Positions 25,276-38,329 of a stretch of 64,000 nucleotides of DNA are shown one piece after another. The stretch covers positions 111,505,037-111,569,036 of the forward strand of contig JBOZIK010000001.1 in assembly GCA_051453625.1 (NCBI GenBank), in the 5' to 3' direction. The stretch's first letter is position 1, and each line of letters begins with the position of its first letter. Source of the DNA: Welwitschia mirabilis (taxonomy: Eukaryota; Gnetophyta; Gnetopsida; Welwitschiales). The translations under genes and the position numbers were made by a program. The notes under the pieces are model-generated. The model was not told where the DNA came from. It worked only from the letters and a program-made list of their open reading frames with translations, and made no database searches.

Positions 25276-25754
25276 AGAACAAAGTTCTAAGGTTAGGTGG
25301 TTGATAGAAATATAATGACATAATCCAAAAATTATGTGAATATCATAGTACAAATTATTAAATTAAGATTTAAGAATTAATTTTATGTATTTAATGTTCT
25401 CAAATATAATGCAATTTTAAAATGTCTTTTCAACAAAAGTTTAATATCAAAGATTCCTTTCAAATTGGCTCTGTTTTTATTCCTACTCTATTTGAAGAAA
25501 ATCATATTTTGACATAAAAGGAATTAAGAAATGCATTAAATACAATACAAGTATGTTGTTCTTTATTTACGACAAAAGAAAATATCAGATTAGTAAAATA
25601 ACTACAATAATTTTATAAAGTCTTTAAAGATAAAGATGTTCCTAGAAATCAACCAATATCTCATGCCTCTTCTAGATTCTTAATTGTATAATTAAAGGAA
25701 TTAAAATTGTAGATTAAAAAGCTAGTAAATAAATCTAAAATCAAACCAAGCTTG

Positions 25755-26210
25755 TTGTTATAAGGAGCCTTCATTTTATTAATGAAGGAAAAGAATGAAT
25801 TTCTGAGACTGTGCATAGATTACCATCAATTTAATAATGCAATCATTAAAATTAAATACCATTTTTCTATAATTAATGACCTTTTAAATTAATCACATGA
25901 AATGGCATACTTTACAAAAAATGATTTAAATTTATAACAACATTAGACATAAATCAAATAATGAGATTTTTCTAAAATATCCTTCAAAATGAGATTTGGA
26001 TAGTACAAGTTTATGATTATGCCATTTGCACTTACTAATGAACTTATAATATTTATAACTTTAATGAATAATATTTTCATCTTTATTAATAGAAATCTAT
26101 TATTGTTTGAATGGATGACATATATGTTTAATAAAAACTAGGATGATCATCGTAGACACCTAAAGTAATTTTTAAATTATTTAAAAACCTATTTAACAAC
26201 ATAGTTGAGT
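25755..26210 (+). pseudogene. Gypsy reverse transcriptase remnant
   Basis: In order: LRLCIDYHQFNNAIIKIKY at 25816-25851 (family pattern L-R-x-C-I-D-Y-R-x-L-N), AYFTKNDLNL (catalytic Asp kept) near 25910, then KFMIMPFALTN near 26010 (normally F-x-V-M-P-F-G-L-T-N). The active-site pair Asp-Asp is at 26114-26119 (MDDI) but in another frame from the preceding motif. DDHRRHLK near 26142 matches the end of the palm region. At least six stops and one frameshift are present. This is the clearest evidence that element B is Ty3/gypsy. Confidence 0.85.
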
Positions 26211-27284
26211 AATGACAACATTTTCAAGAAGTCTATCCACTACATTAAGCCTATTATATCCAACAAATAAATTAAAATAAACCTTAGCAAATTTCAAGCA
26301 ATATAGGATTGGTTAAAGCCATTAAACCTAACTAAAGTTAATAGCTTTTTATTATTAATAGGATTCTATTAAAAAATCATTATAAATTACTCTAAGATTG
26401 TAGTTCTAATGATGCATCTAATAAAGGAGAAGGTTCCATTAATTTTTTTTAATAAATGAAAATAAGCATTCCTTTATTTTAAACTTCTCCTCACTATAGC
26501 CCATGTACTAAAAATTATAGAAATAAAAAGAGAATTTTCTAGAGTTACAAATGCATGTGAAAATAAAATAAGAGTACTCTTATTGTAGAATAATTGAATA
26601 ATTACATAGGAGTTAAAGAAATTAAATAAACATGAATGGAATTATTTACTACATAACTTTGAATCATTGACAATTATATATGGCCTCAAATTTTAAAAAT
26701 ATTATCTTTTTAAGAGGTAAACTTTATTTAAAAAATAATCATAAAGTTTAAAATATTTGCAAAAGTAGCCTCTCTAAAATATGTGGTAGACACATTGGAT
26801 AGAAATATTTGTTAAATATAACTTTTATATCAGAGGTACCATAGTAAATATAATAAACTTATAGTTGCATGTGGTGTATGCTTGTTCGTATTATGAATTT
26901 TAAAATGATTAAACAAATTAAGGAGAAAATACAATAAGTCAAAATCTTGAAAGAGATGTGGAGAATACTAGAAAAGGAATAAAACATTTCTTTTTACATT
27001 ATCACATTAGATGAAATACTAATAAAAAAGAAAAGAGTGTATGTACCTACAAGTCCCTAGTAAAATCGAATCCTCAAAGAAACCCAAAAATTTTATATGC
27101 TAATCATCTTAGGTACATAAATCCTTATGTCACTCTTAAGAAAAACAAATACTATTGATATAGAATGAAGTTCTAAATAAAGGATTTCATGAAAGGTGTT
27201 GGATCTACTAATAAATCAAATTGGAATAACAAAATCCTACTATATTCTTAAATACTTTGAAGGTAATATTATGAAAATGAAACA
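26211..27284 (+). pseudogene. RNase H and linker region, badly decayed
   Basis: About 26270-26500 still follows the connection to RNase H: a stretch like T-L-A-N-F, then SIKKSL near 26366, where intact elements have a Y-R-R-F-I-K-N-Y-S block. RNase H acidic residues could not be identified. From 26560 to 27280 I see nothing reliable. Confidence 0.4.
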
Positions 27285-27740
27285 AAATAACTATAGATTT
27301 TGTAAGGTTACCTAATATAAATAAAAATCATGATGTAATTTTTTATGTGTTGAAAAATTAATAAAAATGACTTCTTTTATTCTAATGAAGACAAACGCTA
27401 TGATGAAAGAAGTTGTTAAAAGTTTTGTAAAAATAAGTTTTAATTTGCATGGTACTTTTAAGATTATCGTTTTTGATAAAGACCCAAAATTGATCTCAAA
27501 TTTTTAATAGTAAGTCTTCAAGTAACTTGATACTCATGTCTTATCTAGTATATCTTTTAAGCCAAAGATAGATGGTAAGATAGAGAGAATTTGCTATAAA
27601 AGTTATATAAGAGGTAAACCAAAAAGGTGGAAAGAATACTTGATTGAATTTGTATATATGCAAGGCTATCAAACATATATATAATACTGCTACTTTAAAG
27701 CTATGTATAAAACAAATTTTTTTACTCTAAATACATGATC
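27285..27740 (+). pseudogene. Gypsy integrase core remnant
   Basis: DFVRLPNINKNHDVIF (27297-27344) matches the start of the integrase core, with the first catalytic Asp in D-F. FDKDPKLISNF near 27472 matches the S-D-R-D-x-x-F region with the second catalytic Asp, and KPKIDGKIERI at about 27562 matches H-P-Q-T-D-G-Q-T-E with the third, Glu. KRWKEYLIEFVY follows, as usual for the segment W-x-x-x-L-x-x-x-E-F-A-Y. Different pieces lie in different frames, with stops between. Confidence 0.75.
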
Positions 27741-28451
27741 TACCCCTTTCAAAAAGAAAATGACAAATAGAACATACATAAAAAATATAGGAAATTATAA
27801 ATAAAGTTCATAGATAATTACAAGTATCTTAAGACAAATATATGATATGGTCTCAAACATTTACATCACATTTTTTAAAGCAGAGATTAAGAATCACTAT
27901 GAGTTAAGCTTAAGAGAGATCTTTAAAGTTGGAAAAAATATGAAACATTCACCTACCACTTTGTGGACCTTTATATAAAATTGAAATAATACATAATTTA
28001 TCTTAAAAATTTAGTTTTATTATATGTTTAAATAGAATTCACCTAGGTTTTCATGTTAGTTTTATAAACCATATTACATAGAAATGTATAATGAATTTAC
28101 TATATAGTGGGAAAAAGACTTTCAATAAGATCTAATCTTACATTTACTATTAAAATTATTAATCTCAAAGACTTAAGATGAAAAAAAAAGGGGATAAAAT
28201 AATAAAGAAAGTTTTATTAGAATGATCTACTTGCTATTAACATAGTTGAAAAAATAGAACTATAAGTGTAAAAGTTATTATAACTTTTTTAAGAATGAGA
28301 AAAAATAATGAAATTTATTTTCTTTTGGGATTAACGTGCTATGTTGCTTTATGTCAAAGAAGTAGATAAAGATCAAAATTATGAGGAGATACATCAAGAT
28401 CTAAAAGAAGTCCATATGAAATAATAGTAGTTGAAGGATAAATTACAAGCT

Positions 28452-28463
28452 TAAGGAAGGGAG
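28452..28463 (+). other. Element B polypurine tract
   Basis: TAAGGAAGGGAG directly before the 3' LTR. Confidence 0.7.
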
Positions 28464-29029
28464 TCTAATACATGCTAAAAACTAAAATACTTATAAGGTA
28501 GTCATGTGTTCCTTTCATTATTGAAATTATTGGGTAATAATGGCATGATCGTTATTTTGAAAAACATACAATGTTATTAGTAATGGATTAAATATGTTCA
28601 TAAGATTATTAATGATATGACTCATTAGTTTGAATAAAGGTTTCAACCACCATCTAAGGGATGTAACTCTTGTGGGGTGGGTGTGAAGCCTCACACAATC
28701 TTTTTTCAATGTTAAAATGATTTATCTAGTTAAGATAAAGAGCATGCACAAGCTTCGCACATATAAGCTATAATGTTACTAAGCTAGCCTATCCTCCCAA
28801 TGATCCTACATGTTAGAACTTAAAGGTAGCAATACATAGCTTGTTCATAAAATCAAACATCCTTCTTTGATAAAGATTAGAATTGAAAAAAGAGAGCATT
28901 CAATAATAAATGTAAGTTATTATTTTCATTTCTATTTTACTATGTCCTTTGTAAATGATTAGTAATATGCACATTATCATGTCTTATGTATTTTTTTGCA
29001 CCATTTCTTTAGACCATTTTATTTAAAAT
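28464..29029 (+). repeat. Element B 3' LTR
   Basis: Starts TCTAATACATGC and matches the 5' LTR to its end. No clear target-site duplication could be assigned. Confidence 0.75.
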
Positions 29030-30217
29030 TTCTAAACATAAAGAATATAAACATAAAGATTTCTAAAAACACAAAACAAGAGTGTTTTATCAAAATTAAA
29101 GATTATTATATGAGAATGATATTGAGGGAGAGAGTGAAATAAAAGTAATCTCATTAACTTATGTCAAGTTTCGCATTTTTAAGTAAAATAAACCTCACAA
29201 AATAGTTGAAATAATAGTTAATGGTTAACATTATTGTTTTAAAGCATACTTTGCTAAATTTATTAAGAAGTAAAAAGTATTTTCATGAAGATAAAACAAG
29301 AACGTTTTTCCCCATAAAGATGAAGAAATATAATTTTTACATAGATAGAGTAGAAACTAATAAAGACAAATCAAAGAATCATTTTCAAAAAGAATAAAGC
29401 AATAATAAACTCTTCCAAAAGTAAACTAATCTAGGTAGAGGTGTTTTATCATGAAACAAAGTGATTCATCATGATAAAATTATTTCTTGTTAATTCATAC
29501 TTGACAATAAAGATTATTCCAAGAAGTTTCCAAACTGGTCAAGTGGTTGGATTAAGAAGAGGCATTAGAAAGGATTGTTCAAATCAGCTTATCATAAAAT
29601 AAGCTTTATTCAAAAAGTTTATTTCATTAAAGCTAAAAGAAATCAAATAAAGTAAAATATAGAAATCAGAAGTTTATAAAATGATAAAATCAATACCTAT
29701 GTAAAAATTTTAGCTTAACATTAAAAATCTAGTTAAATAATGGGGTTCATATAAAATAAAAGAATTTCTACAAGAAGAAAAACAACATAGTATTAAGAAA
29801 TAAATCATGTTACTCCTATGAAGAAGCATGATAAGACATGAAAAATGACAATTCATACAAGTAAAGTTAAAAAACATAAATTGATGAACATGGAATAAAT
29901 CATAAAGTGATGAAAAAATCCATCTATAAAGACATTCTAAAATAAGTTTTGATGAGACAAAACTAAGAACACAATTTGGTTTCATATCATAAAATAGCAT
30001 ATGCTTCATGATATAAAAGTAGAAATAAAAGAACTATATGCTATAGTTATCCAAAAATAAGAAGAATCTACTTCTTTAGAAGAAGAAAAAAAATATTACT
30101 AAAAAGAATGAATTAATAGATGATTATTTAAAGTTCTAGTTTTTAAAACAAAAATTAGGAAAAGATTTAGTTCACGAAGTAATACTACATTTATCCTAAA
30201 TTAAGGGTTATTCTCTT
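29030..30217 (+). other. Element A internal region, 3' part
   Basis: Continuation of element A after element B. No protein motif; open frames on the minus strand (29710-30009) are low-complexity. Confidence 0.45.
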
Positions 30218-30226
30218 AAGAGAGAG
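30218..30226 (+). other. Element A polypurine tract
   Basis: AAGAGAGAG directly before the LTR start TGTTTGAAAA. Confidence 0.65.
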
Positions 30227-30640
30227 TGTTTGAAAATAAAATATTAATTATTGTAAGTTAATAATATTTTTAATTTGTCTAAAAAATAAGTATGTTTTCT
30301 ATTAAGAGAATAGTTAATGTTTTAAACTAGTATAATGAAGGGACATGTCTTATGTATTAGAATCCTTTAATAAATATACAAAGAATGTATATTTAATTTT
30401 ATATCATAATTCATCATTTATGATTTGATTCTCATAAGGAATACTTCCAAGTTAGAAGTACCTCTTGGCTATGTTGATTTTTCAAATCATATAAAGTTAC
30501 TTCGAAACAATGTTTTAATATTAATTTTAGTTTTATAATTTATGATTATAATGTATACTATTATTAATATCTTATTACATAAAATTATTTCACACAAACT
30601 TTAACATAGTATTAAAGAATTATCACACTAATTTCCAACA
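30227..30640 (+). repeat. Element A 3' LTR
   Basis: Matches 14262-14664 along its length. AACATAGTATTAAAGA near 30603 looks like a primer site but has a counterpart inside the other LTR. Confidence 0.7.
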
Positions 30641-30755
30641 CCATGCATATTTTTATTAAGATAAGTTATTAATAAAATATCTTCTATCCTCATTGTGTGC
30701 TTTGAGCTCATTTACACTTAGATATCTATAAAATATACTAACATAGAGTATTAGA
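30641..30755 (+). repeat. LTR family D, copy 1, right part
   Basis: Aligns with 32583-32690: TTATTAATAAAAT, then TCTATCCTCATTGTGT against TTATCTTCATTATGT. It resumes the alignment that stopped at 14261. Confidence 0.55.
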
Positions 30756-32267
30756 TATTTCTAAGCTATTCTGTTAGAAATTAGACTTAGTTTCATAATT
30801 TGCTAATAGTTGTTATCCATTACTCCTTTATTTCTTGGCTTAAATATAGTTTTATATGTTTCTAAATGGCAAATCATCGATTCCTCTCATGTGTGTATCA
30901 ATCAAAGATATAACCACCACTCGAGCCCTTTTTTTAATATCTTTATAATTAATTCCTTAATAATTTATTGTTTTACACCAAATATGTTACCTGTATGTGC
31001 ACCATTTACTTTAATATATAATGATAAATTAAGTTTTAAAGCTTAGTAGTACCTATAACTATCTACCAAAGAGTCTATTCTAGGCATTAGTACAATGTAG
31101 ACCAAAAGTAAGTTTATGCAAATCTCACATAATTGAGTTGATTTAAAAGGTACTTATTATAGTTTGGATTATTTTTTAAAGTTCTCACATAAATGAAAAT
31201 TTTAACATTAAAAAAATTAAGGATCAAGATTTTCAAAATTATACACAAAAATGAGGTCTATATTTATTTAATAAGATCTTTAAGAATATCTCTTTCATGA
31301 AATATTTATGCTAAAATAAGAAGATAAGAAAGTGAAGTGGTAGATAAGAGATTAAAATATAGTCTCTAAAGTTGACCTTAGATGATTAGAACATTATCTA
31401 AATTTGATCAAGCTATAGGATAAACTATAAATCCATGGAACACATTAGAAATGTTCTTTGAGTTTCAGATTACATCCATTATGTTCTCACTTGGGAAAAA
31501 ATTGTTTATTTGAAAATGAGAAAGTTTGATAATATCACTACTCACATAAGTTCAAATAGCTAATGTTTCATCAACTCATTAGTATTAATTAAGTAGATCC
31601 TCATGATGATATAATTCAAATGTAATTTTTACTTTAAATAATAGAATTCTAATTTGTAAAAAAACAATATCATCCTACTTGAAGAATTAATACAAATGAA
31701 GGCATGGGAAGAATAAGTAGATCTATCCATGTTGGAAAATGCTCATGAAAGATAATCATCATAATTTAATAAAATATATTTTTATTACAAGGAACTAGTT
31801 TATTTATTTATTAATGAAATAGTATGAGTGAATGATATATATTTTTATTACAAGGAACTAGTTTATTTATTTATTAATGAAATAGTATGAGTGAATGATA
31901 TAGTAGATGGTAAGGCTATAATATTTTTTCATATCCTTCAAAGAAAACACTAATAAAAAAAACAAGAGGTAACTCATGAAGTCGCTTAAAATGGAGAGCT
32001 CGAAGTTAATGATTTTTGGGTTTCTTATGTTGAGATGATTTTATGGTTGTAAAAGCTATGATAAAATACATACTTAATGATAATATTCTATTCATGGTGA
32101 TGAGATCTATATGGTCATAATAATGGTGATGACATATCTTTTTTGTGACAAGATTTAAAATAGCTTTAAGATTATCGTTGTTTTATTGCATTATATATAA
32201 AAATATTTTTTTATAGATGATATAGAATACCATTATTAAATTTATATTTATATATAAATACGTATAG
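30756..32267 (+). other. Sequence between the two D LTRs
   Basis: Only about 1.5 kb, too short for a full coding element. No confident motif; an open frame at 30810-31046 is unremarkable. A perfect 63-base tandem duplication lies at 31775-31900. Confidence 0.4.
31775..31900. repeat. Perfect tandem duplication, period 63
   Basis: GGAACTAGTTTATTTATTTA occurs at 31791 and 31854, and the surrounding bases are identical in both copies. Confidence 0.95.
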
Positions 32268-32685
32268 TTGAGAAATCCAAGTTGAAGGCATTTCCCAACT
32301 CAAAATAATTTAATTTATTTATGATAAAATTGTTGAAAAATTTTGTTTTCATGTTTTTTAAAATTTTATTACTATTTTATGATTTATATAAATCCAAAAA
32401 TGCTAAAATACTTAACTAATTTTAGGTTGGGCCAAATAGTTTCTTTATTTACTTTAAAGAAATCTTTCTAAAAGATAAGACTAGATTACTCTAAGAAGTA
32501 ATACAAGTTAAGAAGTATTACATGTTTCTTAATGAAATCCTATTTTAAAGGATTTATATTTTTAAATGGACTATAATTAATACCATTATCATCTATGCTT
32601 TCTTTCATAAGATAATTTATTAATAAAATTTGTTTTATCTTCATTATGTATTTTGGCCTTGACTATGCTTCAGTATCTTGAAATG
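32268..32685 (+). repeat. LTR family D, copy 2
   Basis: Uninterrupted counterpart of 13878-14261 plus 30641-30755. TGGTATAGC at 32684 just after it may be a shortened Met primer site, which would make this a 5' LTR of another copy; unresolved. Confidence 0.5.
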
Positions 32686-32885
32686 GTATAGCAAAAAGAA
32701 TAAATCATGTGTTAAAAAAGGTAACAAAATATTTTTTAATGAAAGCTAAAAACAATACATGCTAGTGGGGAGAAGTTATTATAACTATAATATTCATTAC
32801 AAATTAATTATTTATAAACATTTTAAAATGGATCACACTATATGAGATGTTGTTTGAACATAAAAATTATTGAAGTCTTGTCAAA

Positions 32886-32953
32886 AATTTCTTTTTCTTT
32901 TTCTTTCCTTATTTCGTTCTTTTTTCTTTCTTTCTTTTTTTTTTTTTTTTTTT
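32886..32953. repeat. Pyrimidine-rich tract ending in poly-T
   Basis: C/T run followed by more than twenty T, then a short N block at 32999-33008. Confidence 0.9.
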
Positions 32954-32998
32954 AGTTGGGGGCATAAGGCATACAATCAAATTAAACCTAAAAAAGTA

Positions 32999-33008
32999 NN
33001 NNNNNNNN
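32999..33008. other. Assembly gap (10 N)
   Basis: Ten N after the poly-T tract. Confidence 0.95.
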
Positions 33009-33570
33009 GCATATATGAAAATGGCCAAATTCTAAAGAAAATATAATACTAATATGATGAAAGTAATTATGTCACAAGATGTAATATTTATATAAAATCA
33101 AAAGATTAAGACCCAAGACACATTAGAATGGTAGACTTGGTGAACATCAATAATCTTATAAAATAATTAATCTTGGATGAAGAACAGATTCATAAGATGA
33201 ATATAATGATTAAGAAGATCTTTCCAAGAGGAAATATCATAAAGTATTAACTATTATAATGAAAATATTATAATGAGAATATTATGGTGGGTTTTAAAAA
33301 AAATAAGAAAATCCCTATAATAACTCTTATAAAGAAAAAGAAATAAAAAATTGATATAGAATGAAAATTATGATACACTTTCTTCTCTTACTCTAATTAA
33401 CCATTATTTTTTCCTTATTTTTTTCTCTTCTTTTCTTCTTTAATATTATTATCTAATAGACACATCAAAACATAGAATCAAATTTGCTTATTCCTTTGTT
33501 AAAAGTTTTATATTATACAAAAATATGTTAATATTATATATTAACCTATAATTAATTTTTACACTATTTT

Positions 33571-33632
33571 GGTTTACAAATAATAGTTATGTCATAAGTT
33601 TGGTTTACAAATAATAGTTATGTCATAAGTTT
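33571..33632. repeat. Perfect tandem duplication, period 31
   Basis: GGTTTACAAATAATAG occurs at 33571 and 33602 with identical surroundings. Confidence 0.95.
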
Positions 33633-36216
33633 GTGTTTTCATTTCTTTGTAGTTTTTTTCACATAGATGATATCTTTAAAATAGTTGATGAGATGTGAAC
33701 TTGTTATAAATATACATGTATAAGTTTAAGAATAATACCTAACTGATATAACAGGAGGTTGCAACTCCAATTAAAGGCATTCCAACCTGATATCTAACCT
33801 CCCTCTAGACATAAGTTGGTTCTACTTCAAGTTCTAAACCATAGAAACATGGTTGGACTCAACTCTATAAGCTTTTACTTCACTTTGATATTTCCCTAAT
33901 ATAGGTAACAGGTGGTATGTGAGATGGATGCATGCTTACAAATAACCCATGCTTTCTTGAAACATCTCAGGATGGTGCAACATAATCCATTGATGTCAAG
34001 GGCTCAAGATGTTAAGACAGAATAATTTTATACATGGATAGGATAGGAGAATGATAATAAAATCCACTTCCAGAAAGGTATTATTAAGGGGAAAAAAATG
34101 CAACATAATCCACCTTGATGATGAAATCAAAGTATAGGAATGATCACCATTAGATTTATCTTAATTTAGTCTTGTTTGATGAATACACCATATAATTGCA
34201 TGCATATAATTCTAGCTAATGTGGATATTTAATGGATTATTTACCTAATTATAATAATTCTAATCATCATTAGGTTCATTTTATGGAAACAATCATAAAA
34301 AGAAAAAAAGCATACCAGAACATATATATATTCAAGATTATAATAATGAAAATATAAAAAATGGAAATATTATTTTTTTCTTTCAATAGTAATAAAAATA
34401 TTTAAAATGTATCAAATTATATCTTAATAATATACTTAAAGAAACTAAAACACCACCTAGAGCTATGCTAATCCTAAAAACATTCTTCCATGCTTATATA
34501 ACAATCTCCATGAATTCGTGCAATGAAGGTAAATAAAAGAAAGTATAGCTCAAGCATAAATGTTAAGACATAACTCTTTATGTAAGATTTATAGGATTAA
34601 AATAAGTAATAAGTTAAAAACTATTTATGTTACTTAAACTATTGAGATAAAGACTTTTGCAAGCATACATTCAAAGTAAGTTAAAGAAAAAAATGTAAAA
34701 GAGGTATTTCTACAAATAAAATATTATTTCTAAGTAATTTAAGTTAAAGTTATTAATAGAAACATATTTTATATACTCCAATTCCCTATAAAATTTTATT
34801 TAATAATTTTTTATAATTAAAACATTAATTATAATAGTTTTAGGCTCTAAGCATACATCATAATCATAAATTAATAATTAATTAATTATGAAGTAAAAAA
34901 TAAATTATAGTAATTTTCAAAAAATAGACATATAATAAGATCCTCAAAACCTAACTTAAACTATCTTATAATTTAAAAATATAATTCTAAGATCATCATT
35001 TAAGTTTAAAAACTATCAAATTTTCTAAACTATAGTCCTACTGCATCACACTAAATGACCATAACTTTTGAAATACTTTGAGTTTTTAAATGATTCAAGA
35101 CACTTTGAAAAAAATAATTTAATTTCCTACAACTTAGAATGCTAAATTTTATAGATATCATAATAGATAGTTGCAAAAAGATAATATGATTGCCTAATGT
35201 TTTTTTCATTTATTTTCTAATGTATTTTAACAAATAGTTTTTAAAAAATAATTACACATTAGAGAAATTGCTATGTTTGCATTTTCATGTTCATAACACA
35301 ATATTAAACTTAGAAAAAAAAAATTCACTACTTTATACATACTAGTTAATAACTTATGATATTTTTATCATATGCTTCTATCCTGAAAATTTAACGTTTG
35401 TAAAAAAGAAATAGTAGAGGTTTAACAACTAATTATATAATAATTTGAATTAGTAAAATAATGAATACAATAGACAAAATCATTAGTTATAGTATAAATT
35501 TACTAAATACTACTAATGCAAATCAATCTAGAAATGAAAATCAAATCAATTTACAAAAGCATTTATGTTAATCCTTAAGACTACCATGAAGGAGTACTAG
35601 TCTAAAAGAGCTTTTTAAGGATTAGATTGTACCCTTAATAAGATTAATCTAATGCATAATAGATACAAATATAATATTAATATAAACATGACTATCCAAT
35701 GTTTTTTTAATAGTAAAACCTCTAGTTACTTAGCCATAATCATCCATTAGTAACGTCCATTACCAAGCACAAGATACCGCTCCTATCTCCCCAACATCTT
35801 GGTGAAAGCCAATGGGAGGAAACAATACTTTATAACATAATTGCATAAGAACCATAAATAATTCCCTAATGCAATATCGTATCATTTCACTAGAATCCTA
35901 AAAAGTAATCATATGGAAAGTAAGAGTAAAGAGCTTACCTGGGAAGATTAGAAAGTTCTTAATAGTTGAAGATTCATGAAGATCTAAGCTCAAGAGTTTC
36001 TTAGCTTCAAGCTTTCAAGTTTAAAGCTTCACAAGAAAGAGAGAGGAAAGAAGGAAATTCACTTACATGAAAAAATGAAAAGTATCTCCTTTTTTCAAGA
36101 TAATAAAGAATTTCTATATATAGATAAGCAAAGGCATATAGCTCAAGATCATAAGATCACATAATTTAGCATTGATGAGTGGGATAAGTAATAAGTAATA
36201 TTGAAGTACGAAAAGA

Positions 36217-36232
36217 GATTATATTTATAGCC
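36217..36232 (-). promoter_or_regulatory. Possible minus-strand LTR TATA box
   Basis: Minus strand GGCTATAAATATAATC, similar to the LTR TATA boxes elsewhere in this window. It could belong to the undelimited 3' LTR of element F. Confidence 0.3.
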
Positions 36233-38329
36233 CATTCATCTAACAAGGGTAGGTAATCTTATTTCTTTAATTAGTGAGGTTAATTACATGCATTATTTCC
36301 TCATGCTAGCTTCTTTTAAACTTTGATAAGCCCATAAGTAAGTTTAATTCATTCAAAACATGCATCAAAATAATAAATGCACAAATCTCAAAAATGTTGT
36401 GTGGCATAATGAGATAAACTCTTCAATTCCAATGAATAAAACAATAAGTATGCTATGAACTATGAACTAACTGCCTTTACACATCTCAATAAAGTAAAAA
36501 CCATGGTAGAGTAAATCTCATTATTTATCATTTTTGGTTCTAAGTAAGAGTGCATCTACTTATTTACATGCTCATTTATTTCATAATGCACAAAATTTAT
36601 TAATCACATAATAGAAGTAAGAAAAATTAAAATACTGCAACCTACGTTAGCCCTTCACTTAAAATGTTTATCATATTACAAAATAAAAATTTAATGTCAT
36701 ATACAAAAATCATCATAAGATATAACCATGATAACTTAGAAAAATGATGATGTGTATGTATAATCAAAAAAATGATAACTGAAAATGATATTTATAAATT
36801 AATCAATAAGATTTAAGTATAATCCACAAGGAATAAATACATTAAAATAATCATAACATCAAACCCCTCATACATTGTCTCTTGAATCTCCTAGATCGCA
36901 CTTGTAAAAAGAGCCTATAACTGCTTTGTTGTCTAGTATATGGCATGCTAAACAATATCATAATGCATATCATACAAAAAAAATAAAAATATAACTAGAT
37001 TATCACATCATATATATGTATTGTGAAAGCTCAAAATAACTCTCATAATTAAATGTTTTTTCAAAAATATCTTCAAAATATATTCTACCCATTACATGTG
37101 AAGTAATATGTTCTGTATTACAAGAATATAAAAAAGATAAAAATGTAATTTATTTAAGCAACAGCCATAGGATAATGATCAGGAAAAAAAAATCAAAAGT
37201 CATTCATAGAGTCATCCAGATTATCAGGTGGACAACAATCCTTTAGAAAAGATTGACATCAAGTGAAATCCAAATAGAGTAAGATAGTTAATAACAATAA
37301 TAGTGATGCCTCAAAAGTTATCACAAAGTTTAAGAGATAGGTAAAAGCTAAGAATTATCATCAAAAGAATGGTAAAGAAGTCAAAATTGGAAAGAACTCA
37401 AGGCAATAGAAAGGGATATTAGGATAGGGTAATGATAATCCACCAAGTAGAAAGAAGAAACACGAAGAAAATTTTTAAAATGTGTCTAAACTTAAAATTA
37501 TTTAAAAGAAATAAGTAGATGTGTTAAAACTTAAAAATATGTCAAAGGAACATATGATGAAAATGAAATCAAGAGCTAAAGTAACATCATTTATCAAAAT
37601 ACTAAAAGAAAGTCAACCCCTACAGCTAATAGCTGCAAGTGAAATAAGACAACAAGAAAACTACTAAATGATAAATTCCTTAGTATTGTGATGAAAAAGT
37701 AATGAAATGACTTTGAAATACTAAGAAAAATAAAAATTACAAACAAATAACTAGGAACATAAATAATACTATTTACCTACCCTAAATTCCAACCTAACAA
37801 AGTTTCTTGGTAGAAATCATAAAATCAATTGATTAATGATGCATGATATTATAAAAAAATTTATAAATTACCACTTAATTAGGTATTGATTATAATGATG
37901 CAAGCATATCTAATGTTTATAATCAATAAATGATAAAATCAATAGCTAGTTAGAGATGGATTCACCTACCTACACCCCAAAACACATCAAGATCCTAAAA
38001 AGTAAAATGATCATGTGAGAATATTACATGCACAATGAGTCTAGGAAATAAGTCATGTCATTTATAGATTTTAACTAAACCCTTAGTTATATGCATTTTC
38101 TAGAAGATAAGAATCAAACCATTTAGAAGTTAACTTCTTATGTAAAAGATATACTTACATATTATATAAAATAACTAGTTAACCTGACTTAAATTTCTTA
38201 GGAGTTAACTTTTTATCATGTTTAGAATTATCTTGGGCTTTATGAATAAGTTGAAAATGTATAGCATGGATATGTTTTTTTATCTAAGTAATTGAGTTAG
38301 GCTAATTAAGATCTAAGATTTTTATCTAA

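Larger units (their letters stand above)
17141..29029 (+). mobile_element. Element B: Ty3/gypsy retrotransposon with extra cargo
   Basis: LTRs of about 560 bp (17141-17699, 28464-29029) flank gag, protease, RT and integrase remains in gypsy order on the plus strand (24620-27740), with a polypurine tract directly before the second LTR. At 11.9 kb it is longer than most gypsy elements because about 6.9 kb lies between the 5' LTR and gag. That space holds a minus-strand intron-bearing gene fragment (17797-18990) and a tandem array (20280-23490). Every protein domain is interrupted by stops, so the element is dead. It is inserted in element A. Confidence 0.75.
14262..30640 (+). mobile_element. 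Element A: noncoding LTR element split by element B
   Basis: LTRs at 14262-14664 and 30227-30640, both starting TGTT and ending near CCAAC, flank the nest. A primer-like site follows the first and a polypurine tract precedes the second, giving plus orientation. Without element B (17141-29029) the internal part is about 3.7 kb with no recognisable gag or pol. Flanking five-base direct repeats are degenerate (TCAAG and CCATG). It sits inside a family D LTR, whose two halves resume at its borders. Confidence 0.6.
33009..38329. other. Decayed noncoding sequence
   Basis: No protein motif found. Part of it should be the 3' end of element F on the minus strand, but its LTR was not delimited. A 31-base tandem duplication lies at 33571-33632. 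33740-34150 and 35740-36300 are less AT-rich and may be LTR or host-derived. Confidence 0.5.

Noticed and set aside
30603-30618. Primer-binding site after the second A LTR
   Set aside because: The same string exists inside the first A LTR at the corresponding place, so it is part of the LTR rather than a true primer site.
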